The notes beneath the pieces are model-generated. The model saw only the letters and a list, made by a program, of their open reading frames with translations, was not told the origin of the DNA and did no database searches. From Lachnospiraceae bacterium (GTDB lineage: Bacteria; Bacillota_A; Clostridia; Lachnospirales; Lachnospiraceae): 11,857 nucleotides of DNA. Every line of letters starts with the position of its first letter. Position 1 is the stretch's first letter. This document shows positions 1-5,215 of the stretch, one piece after another. The stretch covers positions 9,741 to 21,597 of the forward strand of contig VSOD01000017.1 in NCBI GenBank assembly GCA_009774655.1, read 5' to 3'. A program made the translations under genes and the position numbers.

Positions 1-497
1 ATTTTATGTATGCCATGCTCTTTTGCAAAAGCCACCTTCTTCTTCCAGTAAGGAATCAGCACTTCATTCCACTGGTAATCCAAAACTTCCGTAAAATCTT
101 CCGGCCAGGGGCATGTCACCCAGTTGGGCATGGTATCCTGCGGGCTTCCTCCGGGACAGCCTGAAAATGTGTTTACCACAGGAACACCCAGCTTCTCCGC
201 CAGCAAAATCGCGTTGGTCAGATCGTCATCAAACTTCTTTGCGATTTCCGGATTCGGATGCACCATATTGCCATGGCTGCTCAATGCGCTGATCTCCAGA
301 TTATGTTTGTGGATCGTGTCCAGAAATTCCTTCTGCTTCTTCTCGTCCGCCAGAAGAGCGGCCGCATCACAATGCGCTTTCCCCGGGAATCCGCCGCATC
401 CAATTTCCACCATCTGCACGCCGTTTGCTGCTAAAAAGCTACATGCTTCGTCCAAAGATTTGTCGCCCAGCACTACCGTAAAAGTCCCTAATTTCAC
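1..497 (-). CDS. Sugar phosphate isomerase/epimerase, AP-endonuclease-2-like TIM barrel (3' end off the window)
   Basis: The visible 165 codons read as the N-terminal half of a xylose-isomerase-like TIM barrel enzyme. They open with a short strand (KLGTFTVVLGDKSLDEA) and continue with IGCGGFPGKAHCD, a strand ending in ISALSSHGN, and VNTFSGCPGGSPQDTMPNW, all typical of the large sugar phosphate isomerase/epimerase family. Such enzymes usually epimerise or isomerise ketoses or inositol derivatives in the cytosol, often with a divalent metal; the substrate cannot be told from this part. The start is GTG at 495-497, chosen because AAAGGAGG lies 7-8 bases upstream and no upstream ATG keeps the frame with a ribosome site. 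The leader carries a palindrome at 542-556. The gene is downstream of the AraC-family gene on the same strand but behind a terminator, so it probably has its own promoter. The family call is firm and the substrate unknown. Confidence 0.88.
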   Translation of the reverse strand, partial: MKLGTFTVVLGDKSLDEACSFLAANGVQMVEIGCGGFPGKAHCDAAALLADEKKQKEFLDTIHKHNLEISALSSHGNMVHPNPEIAKKFDDDLTNAILLAEKLGVPVVNTFSGCPGGSPQDTMPNWVTCPWPEDFTEVLDYQWNEVLIPYWKKKVAFAKEHGIHK

Positions 498-513
498 TTC
501 TTTTTCCTCCTTT

Positions 514-588
514 AAATTGTGACTTATTACCAACGTACCTGTTTCGTATTACGAAAATTTATATTTTCGCTCCGTTGAAATTGTGACT
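514..588 (-). repeat. Two direct copies of AGTCACAATTT flanking the palindrome
   Basis: On the minus strand the 11-mer AGTCACAATTT occurs at 588-578 and again at 524-514, exactly 64 bp apart, one copy on each side of the palindrome at 542-556. The inner copy runs straight into the AAAGGAGG ribosome site. They could be half-sites for a regulator that binds direct repeats, such as the neighbouring AraC protein, or the trace of a small duplication. The repeat is exact; its role is a guess. Confidence 0.4.
542..556. promoter_or_regulatory. Perfect 15-bp palindrome, probable repressor operator
   Basis: The sequence TTTCGTA-T-TACGAAA is a perfect inverted repeat (7-bp arms around one base). It lies 45-59 bases upstream of the GTG start of the isomerase gene, within its leader. 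Just upstream of it on the minus strand is TATAAA, a possible -10 element. Perfect odd-length palindromes of this size are usual for dimeric repressors (IclR, GntR or similar); which regulator binds is not known. The palindrome is seen directly and the operator role is inferred. Confidence 0.55.
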
Positions 589-617
589 ATTATATAAAAA
601 GACAGCAGAAGAAAGAT
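589..617 (-). promoter_or_regulatory. Possible activator-dependent promoter of the isomerase gene
   Basis: A consensus -10 hexamer TATAAT lies on the minus strand at 594-589, directly after the T-run of the upstream terminator. The region 16-18 bp further upstream (about 611-618) has no recognisable -35 (ATCTTT or close). A good -10 with no -35 would fit a promoter that needs an activator, and an AraC-family gene lies just upstream. This is a weak call based on one hexamer. Confidence 0.25.
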
Positions 618-632
618 AGCTTTCTCCTGCTG
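595..632 (-). terminator. Intrinsic terminator after the AraC-family gene
   Basis: Read on the minus strand, CAGCAGGAGAAAG (632-620), loop CTAT and CTTTCTTCTGCTG (615-603) form a 13-bp stem with a single G-U pair, followed at once by TCTTTTTAT. It begins 37 bases after the AraC stop codon. The wobble is a G-U pair only in the minus-strand RNA and an A-C mismatch on the other strand, which supports the orientation. Confidence 0.85.
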
Positions 633-669
633 AAAAACTCATACGATTCTGCTGTTTTATTGAGACCGG

Positions 670-1527
670 TTATTTACGCTGTGTCTTTTCACTGACGTGC
701 GCCTGTCTGCGCGCTTCCAGAGGCGTACAACCAAAATACCTGCGAAACATACGCCCGAAGTTATTATAATCCAAAAAGCCCACAGCCTCCGCTGCTTCCG
801 TGGCCGTGATCGCATCCTGCTTAAGAAGTTTCATTGCCTTATTGAGCCGGATCTCATTGATATACTGTTGGGGAGCCACCCCGGCACTCTCCTTAAAGAT
901 ATGATAAAACCGCCCCTCACTCAAATGTACCAGTTCCGCCAGCTCGCAGTTGGTTATCACTTCCGCATAATGCATCTCAATATACTGATAAACTCTGTTA
1001 AGACGTTCCAGCTTTTTACGCCGTTTTAAAACGCCTTCTTCCGAGAGCATTTCAATCGCTTTGTTGCGCGCCAGATATGTAACAAGCTTTAAAAGCTCCC
1101 CTTTGCAGACCAGTTGATAGCCAATTTCTTTCCTTTGATATTCCTCATAAATATGTAACATGATTCTGGAAATTTCCGCGTCGCCGGAAATCATCGGACA
1201 AAAGATGATATTCTTGTCCGCAAATTCCCTGGAAAAGTCCTCCATGTCAAAGATCACCACCAGCACTTCCATCTCACCGTCTCTGTTATATCCTTCGTGC
1301 AGAACATTGCTGTTGGCTATCACAAGCGCGCCTTCCCCGGCATCCATCTCCTCCTGCTCCAGCCTGATCACCGTCCGCCCACGCACCACATAGTGCAGTT
1401 CGATCTGTTCATGCCAGTGCGCACCAAAATATTTTCCTTTGCTGTTCCATTTATTTACAAGTAACTGGATTGGGAATTCTTTATCTTTAAGTATCTTCTT
1501 TTCATACAGTTCCAAATTCCTTTCCAT
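670..1527 (-). CDS. AraC-family transcriptional regulator with N-terminal cupin sensor
   Basis: This 285-residue cytosolic DNA-binding protein has the usual two-part AraC layout. An N-terminal AraC-binding cupin domain (about residues 20-130, with HWHEQIELHYVVRG and an LVIANSNVLHE turn) would sense a small molecule, often a sugar. A C-terminal pair of helix-turn-helix motifs (about 178-275) contains LVHLSEGRFYHIFKESAG and the family signature AAEAVGFLDYNNFGRMFRRYFG. The length is normal and both halves are complete. The ATG start has AAAGGA 9 bases upstream. Such cupin-AraC proteins usually activate nearby carbohydrate genes, so the downstream sugar isomerase gene is the natural target. That is inferred from position; the effector is unknown. 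A 41-bp palindrome in its leader (1547-1587) could allow autoregulation. Confidence 0.93.
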   Translation of the reverse strand: MERNLELYEKKILKDKEFPIQLLVNKWNSKGKYFGAHWHEQIELHYVVRGRTVIRLEQEEMDAGEGALVIANSNVLHEGYNRDGEMEVLVVIFDMEDFSREFADKNIIFCPMISGDAEISRIMLHIYEEYQRKEIGYQLVCKGELLKLVTYLARNKAIEMLSEEGVLKRRKKLERLNRVYQYIEMHYAEVITNCELAELVHLSEGRFYHIFKESAGVAPQQYINEIRLNKAMKLLKQDAITATEAAEAVGFLDYNNFGRMFRRYFGCTPLEARRQAHVSEKTQRK

Positions 1528-1546
1528 CGGTACAATCCTTTCTCAT

Positions 1547-1587
1547 GTGAATGTAACCGGACCGAAATTCTGTCCCGTTCCATTCAC
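1547..1587. repeat. 41-bp imperfect palindrome between araC-type gene and deacetylase stub
   Basis: The arms 1547-1562 and 1572-1587 (16 bp each, starting GTGAATG and ending CATTCAC) pair at 14 of 16 positions around a 9-base centre. The element fills most of the 56-bp gap between the AraC start and the stop of the deacetylase stub. It begins 20 bases upstream of the AraC start codon and ends at the point where the deacetylase reading frame stops making sense. There is no T-run on either strand, so it is a poor terminator. It may be an operator for the AraC protein or the scar of a small palindromic element. Confidence 0.6.
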
Positions 1588-2027
1588 CTGCCATTCCCCC
1601 AGGCCGCATCAAAACTGAGTGCCACCTGCTTCTTATCCGTCTCCACACAGTAGATGGGAAGCTCCCTTCCGCCCACGGAACTGCTGACCGTGATGGAATC
1701 CGGCAGATGCCTGCTCACGCCCTGGATCAGGGCGATGGTCGCCAGTGCAAAGGCCGCCGACTTGGCTACCTGCACGCAGACGCTTTTGATAAAATTCTGC
1801 CGCTTCTTTTCCTCCTTAGTGACAGGAATCTCCTGCGCCGTGCAGCTGCAGTACTGTCCGCAGCCCCGCTGGCGCTGTCTTTCCGCCGTCCAGGCTTCCA
1901 CCTGCTCCTGCCTTGGCCATGTCTCTTTTCTTCTATCATGATACGCCGATTCTCCCTGTATCTTCCTCTCCAGCTCGCACATGGCCAGTTTCATCTTGTC
2001 GTTCCAACTTTTGCCCTTTTTGTGCAT
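1584..2027 (-). pseudogene. N-terminal stub of a membrane-anchored polysaccharide deacetylase (NodB family), truncated
   Basis: From the ATG at 2025-2027 this reads 147 residues: a charged cytosolic N-terminus rich in Lys/Arg/Glu with a Cys pair (CGQYCSC), one membrane segment (SAAFALATIALIQGV), then SSSVGGRELPIYCVETDKK followed by QVALSFDAAWGN. That last part is the characteristic entry of clostridial polysaccharide deacetylases, which normally continue (E)DT and about 190 residues of NodB barrel that remove acetyl groups from extracellular polysaccharide or peptidoglycan. Here the frame hits Arg-stop two codons after the conserved Asn, so the catalytic domain, including the second Asp and the zinc His pair, is absent. 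A longer frame to 2135 would overlap hepT and lacks a ribosome site; 2027 has AGGG 8 bases upstream. It cannot be an active deacetylase, though a short membrane peptide could still be made. Confidence 0.8.
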
Positions 2028-2034
2028 AATGATA

Positions 2035-2069
2035 CCCTGCATATTGTTGTTACTAAAATATATGCAGGG
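2035..2069 (-). promoter_or_regulatory. 10-bp inverted repeat that covers the ribosome site of the deacetylase stub
   Basis: CCCTGCATAT (2035-2044) and ATATGCAGGG (2060-2069) are perfect inverted repeats around 15 bases. In minus-strand RNA the second arm contains GCAGGG, the only ribosome-site-like sequence in front of the ATG at 2027, so folding would hide it. The loop region is AU-rich (UUUUAGUAACAACA). It lies 50 bases after the hepT stop codon. It may be a translational switch, a DNA operator, or a weak terminator-like fold after hepT; there is no T-run. Confidence 0.5.
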
Positions 2070-2118
2070 CAGCTTATCCATTACGATTAATTTATTGATG
2101 TATCTTGCATGTCTGTGA

Positions 2119-2502
2119 TCAACCGTCCTCTGCATTTTCGTTACAGTAATTGATTCTGTTTCTGATCTCCATTACAGCCTTTGGTTCAATCATATTGAAA
2201 ATATATGCCTTCAAGTATTTTTTGTTAACTTTTTCGTAGGTGTGGTCTATCATATTTCTAAATGCTTTCAATATGCCGGCATTAATACAGGTCAGAGAAT
2301 TCTGAGTATCGTCTGTCAGCAATTTAGCCGCTTCTCCGATCTGTGCCATATAAAAAGCGCATAGATCAAAAGCCATCTTATCCTGTTCTAAATTATTCTG
2401 ACTGCATCCGAAACGCTTGATCACTTCTTTCATGTCATTCTGTCTCTGTAAGATTGACATCAACAACTGGATATCCTTTTTATAGGATTTTGTCATATCC
2501 AC
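2119..2502 (-). CDS. hepT: HepT-like HEPN ribonuclease toxin of a type VII toxin-antitoxin pair
   Basis: This 127-residue, mostly helical protein belongs to the HepT/DUF86 HEPN family. The diagnostic motif Rx4HxY is present as R82-NMID-H87-T-Y89. In the characterised HepT of Shewanella the Arg and His form the RNase site and the Tyr is modified with AMP by the partner antitoxin. A second hallmark, AFYMAQIGEAAKLL near residues 49-62, is also present. The GTG at 2500-2502 has AGGA 6 bases upstream; an ATG two codons later (2494-2496) forms an ATGA overlap with the antitoxin stop, so translation is probably coupled either way. The length is near the family norm and all key residues are present, so it should be functional. 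Free toxin would cleave RNA in the cytosol; the antitoxin gene precedes it in the same operon. Confidence 0.92.
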   Translation of the reverse strand: MDMTKSYKKDIQLLMSILQRQNDMKEVIKRFGCSQNNLEQDKMAFDLCAFYMAQIGEAAKLLTDDTQNSLTCINAGILKAFRNMIDHTYEKVNKKYLKAYIFNMIEPKAVMEIRNRINYCNENAEDG

Positions 2503-2813
2503 CTGACTTCCTGCATCACTGTCTTGTATGCTGAATATTGATTGACCGGCAAACCGTTTTCCACTGCAAATCTGTCTAACTCATCATCTTCCTGTTTCAT
2601 CAGATCCACCCATAACACATCAACCGTGATATCAAACAGGCTCTTGATATATTCCATAATATCAACCCGCATGGAATCGCCGTCTATTACAACATCTATG
2701 TCACTGGATGATTTCTCATTGCCATTCGCATAGGAACCGGCTACACCCAACCGGATATTGTCGTATTTATTATAAACCTGCTTTAAAATAGTAATAATAT
2801 CATTCAATTTCAT
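2493..2813 (-). CDS. mntA: MntA-like minimal nucleotidyltransferase antitoxin
   Basis: This 106-residue protein is a minimal nucleotidyltransferase of the pol-beta fold. It shows G26-S27, ten residues, then D38-I-D40 (GS-x10-DxD), followed by a third acidic residue in TVDVLW (D65), the three carboxylates expected to hold magnesium. Characterised MntA antitoxins use ATP to attach AMP groups to the Tyr of the HepT Rx4HxY motif and so silence the toxin. The gene comes first, overlaps hepT by 10 bases, and has AGAGGG 6 bases before its ATG. A consensus-like promoter lies just upstream. All catalytic positions look intact. A stand-alone substrate-binding role (kanamycin-type nucleotidyltransferase) is unlikely given the hepT partner. 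Confidence 0.92.
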   Translation of the reverse strand: MKLNDIITILKQVYNKYDNIRLGVAGSYANGNEKSSSDIDVVIDGDSMRVDIMEYIKSLFDITVDVLWVDLMKQEDDELDRFAVENGLPVNQYSAYKTVMQEVRWI

Positions 2814-2832
2814 GTTCAGCCCTCTTTGTTAT

Positions 2833-2861
2833 ATTATACTGCAAAGACCGACTAATTACAA
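2833..2861 (-). promoter_or_regulatory. Sigma-A-type promoter of mntA-hepT
   Basis: On the minus strand TTGTAA (2861-2856) and TATAAT (2838-2833) are separated by 17 bp, with a perfect -10 and 4 of 6 at the -35. Transcription would start near 2826, giving a leader of only about 13-15 bases that begins at or just before the AGAGGG ribosome site (2825-2820). The toxin-antitoxin pair therefore appears to carry its own promoter and does not depend on the upstream aldo/keto reductase unit. Confidence 0.7.
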
Positions 2862-2864
2862 ACG

Positions 2865-2927
2865 CTAAAAGGAAGCCGGTTTCTCCTGCAATATTTCCAG
2901 ATAACTTTGATAGATCTTATCCTCCAT
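2865..2927 (-). pseudogene. Start of a lost gene, possibly UPF0597/L-cysteine desulfidase family
   Basis: A 20-codon frame with ATG at 2925-2927 reads MEDKIYQSYLEILQE and then KPASF-stop. It has a good ribosome site (GGAG, 9 bases upstream) and sits 37 bases after the aldo/keto reductase stop, where the next gene of an operon would be. The first 15 residues resemble the opening of UPF0597 proteins (Y..YL.IL.EE, then normally LVPAxGCTEP), which break down L-cysteine or act as serine-dehydratase-like enzymes. The match ends exactly before the diagnostic GCTEP, so the family is a suggestion from memory and rests on few residues. The mntA-hepT promoter begins a few bases further on, so the toxin-antitoxin pair seems to have replaced the body of this gene. 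It could also be a chance short frame. Confidence 0.4.
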
Positions 2928-2964
2928 ACTGTCCTGCTCCTCTTTCCATACACCACCCTGCGCT

Positions 2965-3882
2965 CTACGGCAGCTGTTTTCCTGCCGCCAGATACAATTC
3001 GTACCACTCTTCTCTGGTCAGCGCCGCCTCACCTGCTTTGCAGATCTCCCGGATGCGCCCTGCATTCACGCTTCCGACGATGGTCTGGATCCCCGCCGGA
3101 TGACGCAGAATCCAGGCAGTGGCTATCGCATTCGGCGTCACATCATACTTTGCCGCCAGCCTGTCCAGCACCTTGTTGAGAGCAGGAAACTTCTCATTCC
3201 CGATAAATACCCCCTCAAACATGCCGTACTGGAAAGGCGACCAGGCCTGCAGCCTGATCTTTTTCAGACGGCAGTATTCGATCACGCTGCCCTCCCTGAC
3301 ACATCCGGCATCGTTATGAATGTTCACATTCAGGCCGGCGTCAATGGAAGGACAGTGGGCGATGGAAAACTGGATTTGATCCACGCAGACCGGTTCGTCC
3401 AGACAGCTGTTCAACAGCTCGATCTGCATCGGATTATGATTGCTCACACCGAAACTTCTGACCTTGCCCGCCTTCTTTAACTGCCGGAAAGCATCCGCCA
3501 CTTCCTCCGGCTCCATCAGGGCATCCGGGCGGTGAAGCAGCAGGACGTCGATATATTCCGTTCCCAGTCTTTTCAGACTGGCATCCACGGATGACAAAAT
3601 ATGATCTCCTGAAAAATCATAGCAGCAGCCGCGACGGATGGCACATTTCGTCTGGATCACCATCTTCTCCCTGTCTCTGCCCGCAAGCGCTTTGCCGAAC
3701 ACCGCTTCCGACTCCCCGTCCGCATAGATATTCGCATGGTCAAAGAAATTGATTCCCTCTTCCATACAGACATCGATCAGGGAGCCGACTGCCTTTTCAT
3801 CCTCCAGCCCCGCCAGTCTCATACAGCCTAATCCGATCGCCGATACCTCCGGCAAACTGTCATTGATCTTTAACATTTTCAT
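2965..3882 (-). CDS. Aldo/keto reductase, YdhF/AKR11-like
   Basis: This is a complete NADPH-dependent aldo/keto reductase of about 305 residues with a TIM barrel fold, acting on carbonyl compounds in the cytosol. The catalytic tetrad is visible (numbering from the upstream ATG at 3894): D52 in NFFDHANIYADGESE, Y57, K83 in QTKCAI, and H121 in LLLHRPD. The cofactor-binding end shows TIVGSVNAGRIREICKA. The SFGVSNHNPMQIELL and QIQFSIAHCPSID stretches resemble the YdhF-like subgroup, whose physiological substrates are poorly known. I place the start at ATG 3880-3882, since GGA lies 7 bases before it; the ATG at 3894 directly abuts the AGGA and would leave no spacing. It follows the dipeptidase pseudogene by about 55 bases and may share its transcript. 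No key residue is missing. Confidence 0.93.
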   Translation of the reverse strand: MKMLKINDSLPEVSAIGLGCMRLAGLEDEKAVGSLIDVCMEEGINFFDHANIYADGESEAVFGKALAGRDREKMVIQTKCAIRRGCCYDFSGDHILSSVDASLKRLGTEYIDVLLLHRPDALMEPEEVADAFRQLKKAGKVRSFGVSNHNPMQIELLNSCLDEPVCVDQIQFSIAHCPSIDAGLNVNIHNDAGCVREGSVIEYCRLKKIRLQAWSPFQYGMFEGVFIGNEKFPALNKVLDRLAAKYDVTPNAIATAWILRHPAGIQTIVGSVNAGRIREICKAGEAALTREEWYELYLAAGKQLP

Positions 3883-3907
3883 CGCAATATCCATTCCTTT
3901 CTCTCAA

Positions 3908-3945
3908 CCTGTTACTTTTTATTTTTCCTGTTACTTTCTATTTTT
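3908..3945. repeat. Tandem duplication of a 19-bp unit across the dipeptidase stop codon
   Basis: CCTGTTACTTTTTATTTTT at 3908-3926 is followed directly by a second copy at 3927-3945 differing at one base (C at 3938). On the coding strand each copy carries AAAAATA(A/G), so the real stop (TAG, 3940-3938) is followed 19 bases later by a second stop-like TAA. It looks like a slippage or tandem duplication event. It fills the gap between the dipeptidase pseudogene and the aldo/keto reductase. Confidence 0.8.
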
Positions 3946-4802
3946 CCTCTTTCTCTCCAAGCCACCGGTCCAGCCCGAGCAGGGCCCGCACATAGATACG
4001 CACCGCGCATTTGAGATTTTCCACAGACTCGGCCTCGTCGGCACAATGGCAGTTTCCATGCCCTTCCGGCAGGCCTGCCGCCGTATAGTCCCGGCTCATG
4101 CCCGGCCCGAAGGCCACCGCATTGGGAATATGTCTGGCATAAGTTCCGCCTCCCATGACAAAAGGCTCTCCCGTCTGTCCCGTCTCCTGTGTCCAGGCAT
4201 TCATCAATACAGTGACCAGCGGATCTTCTTTATCCCGGTAATAGGGTGCGGAATCCTGCACCGCCGTGATGCGGTATCCCGCCTGTTTTGCCTTCTCCTG
4301 CAGCTTCGGCATAAACCGGCTGCTTTCCATTGTGACCGGATAGCGGATATCCAGTACCAGACTGATCCGCCCTTTCTTAAGTCTTACGACTCCCGCATTG
4401 CAGGTCAGCCTGCCGGAAAGCGCATCCGCACAGGCAATTCCCAGCCCTTCTCCATAGCCGTCTGACGCTGCCTCCTTGAGAAAAAGCACCGCGCGCCGTT
4501 CCTTCTCTTCCAGCAGCTCCATCGGCAGCCTGTCTGCCAGAACACCTGCCGCATTCACCGTCCCATCCGGAGCGGCAGCATGACCGCTCACGCCCACGCC
4601 TTCGATCTCCATCTTCTTACCCCAGTACCGCTTCCGTCTCCAGTTCCACGCGGCAGATTCCCTTCCCTCCGCAGCAGACCGGGAAACCACACTCCGCCAC
4701 AAAGCCGTTTTCGTCCGCCACACTCTCGATGCCCACCAGCTCGCCAATATCTTCTATCATCTGTGCTTCATGCTCTTGCAGCCATACAGCAAGTTCATCC
4801 AT
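3938..4802 (-). pseudogene. PepV-like M20 dipeptidase, internally deleted and frameshifted
   Basis: The gene begins at ATG 4800-4802 (GAGGAG about 10 bases upstream) with an authentic M20/PepV opening, WLQEHEAQMIEDIGELVGIESV. It then jumps at about residue 33 to AECGFPVCCGGKGICRVELET, which in intact proteins lies around residue 170. It next frameshifts near 4617-4625 into the C-terminal frame at GVGVSGHAAAPDGTVNAAGVLA, running through GGGTYARHIPNAVAFGPG and GHGNCHCADE to the normal end. Intact PepV-type peptidases are about 460 residues and cleave dipeptides with two metal ions. Here roughly 290 codons remain, and the HxD and Glu-Glu metal ligands of the catalytic domain are lost along with most of the lid domain. 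At least two deletions plus a frameshift mean it is dead. The preserved C-terminal frame suggests fairly recent decay. Confidence 0.85.
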
Positions 4803-4925
4803 CTTTCTTTTCTCCTCTTCATGATAGCCCTGCATCTTTCCACGAACTGTCCGGATGTTTGTCAAAAATACCCATCCCAAATATAGTCTGCCTGATACAG
4901 TCTGGAATATGCTTCCCCGGAAAGT

Positions 4926-4947
4926 TATGATACCTGATTGTATCATA
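4926..4947. promoter_or_regulatory. Perfect inverted repeat TATGATAC-6-GTATCATA
   Basis: Two perfect 8-bp arms (4926-4933 and 4940-4947) around CTGATT form a 22-bp symmetrical site, 124-145 bases upstream of the dipeptidase pseudogene start. The left part of the site on the minus strand is a TATGAT -10-like hexamer, so a bound dimer would sit on any promoter there. The size and symmetry fit a TetR-, GntR- or MarR-type operator. The regulator is not in this window as far as I can tell. Confidence 0.5.
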
Positions 4948-5107
4948 CCGTTTTTCAAAATTTCTGGCAATGTCAAGTTTGGCCGAATAAACTTAATCAC
5001 ACGATCCCCAATTATAACATTGGAGAAATCCTGCTCACAATCCCCTCTTGACATTTCCCCGCAAGTCACTACAATAATATATAATCTTTACTGACAAGAC
5101 AGTTGAC

Positions 5108-5160
5108 TTTACATTAAAACCGCTGCTGTTTACACTATGATTTCCCTTTTTACGAAATCA
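5108..5160 (+). promoter_or_regulatory. Candidate promoter and overlapping operator of the PTS permease gene
   Basis: TTTACA (5108-5113) and TACACT (5131-5136) are 17 bp apart and make a plausible sigma-A promoter (5 of 6 and 4 of 6 matches). Starting at 5138, TGATTTC (5138-5144) and GAAATCA (5154-5160) form a perfect 7-bp inverted repeat around nine bases, placed over the expected transcription start. A repressor there would block initiation; as RNA it would be a weak hairpin in the leader. The elements are visible and their role is inferred. Confidence 0.4.
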
Positions 5161-5215
5161 CGGTTGACCAGATCAAGCCGGCAGCGCAAATTTCCCGGAA
5201 AGGAATCAAACAACC

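Larger units (their letters stand above)
4803..5215. other. Divergent intergenic region, no gene seen
   Basis: This 413-bp AT-richer stretch separates the dipeptidase pseudogene (minus) from the PTS permease (plus). The minus-strand frame of the pseudogene can be extended to 5069, but that part has no protein character I recognise and no ribosome site, so I treat it as non-coding. It contains an inverted repeat at 4926-4947, a CCAAT-6-ATTGG repeat near 5008-5023, and a promoter/operator-like cluster at 5108-5160. A minus-strand TTGACA (4976-4971) pairs with TATGAT only at 23 bp spacing, which is too wide for a standard promoter. Confidence 0.6.

Noticed and set aside
3749..4465. 238-codon open frame on the plus strand
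   Set aside because: It crosses the aldo/keto reductase start and the dipeptidase pseudogene on the opposite strand, with low-complexity content and no recognisable domain.
4942..4976. Minus-strand promoter TTGACA ... TATGAT
   Set aside because: The hexamers are good but 23 bp apart, too far for a standard or even MerR-type promoter.
4803..5069. Upstream extension of the dipeptidase frame
   Set aside because: There is no ribosome site, the sequence is AT-rich and contains an operator-like repeat, and the family N-terminus fits exactly at 4802.
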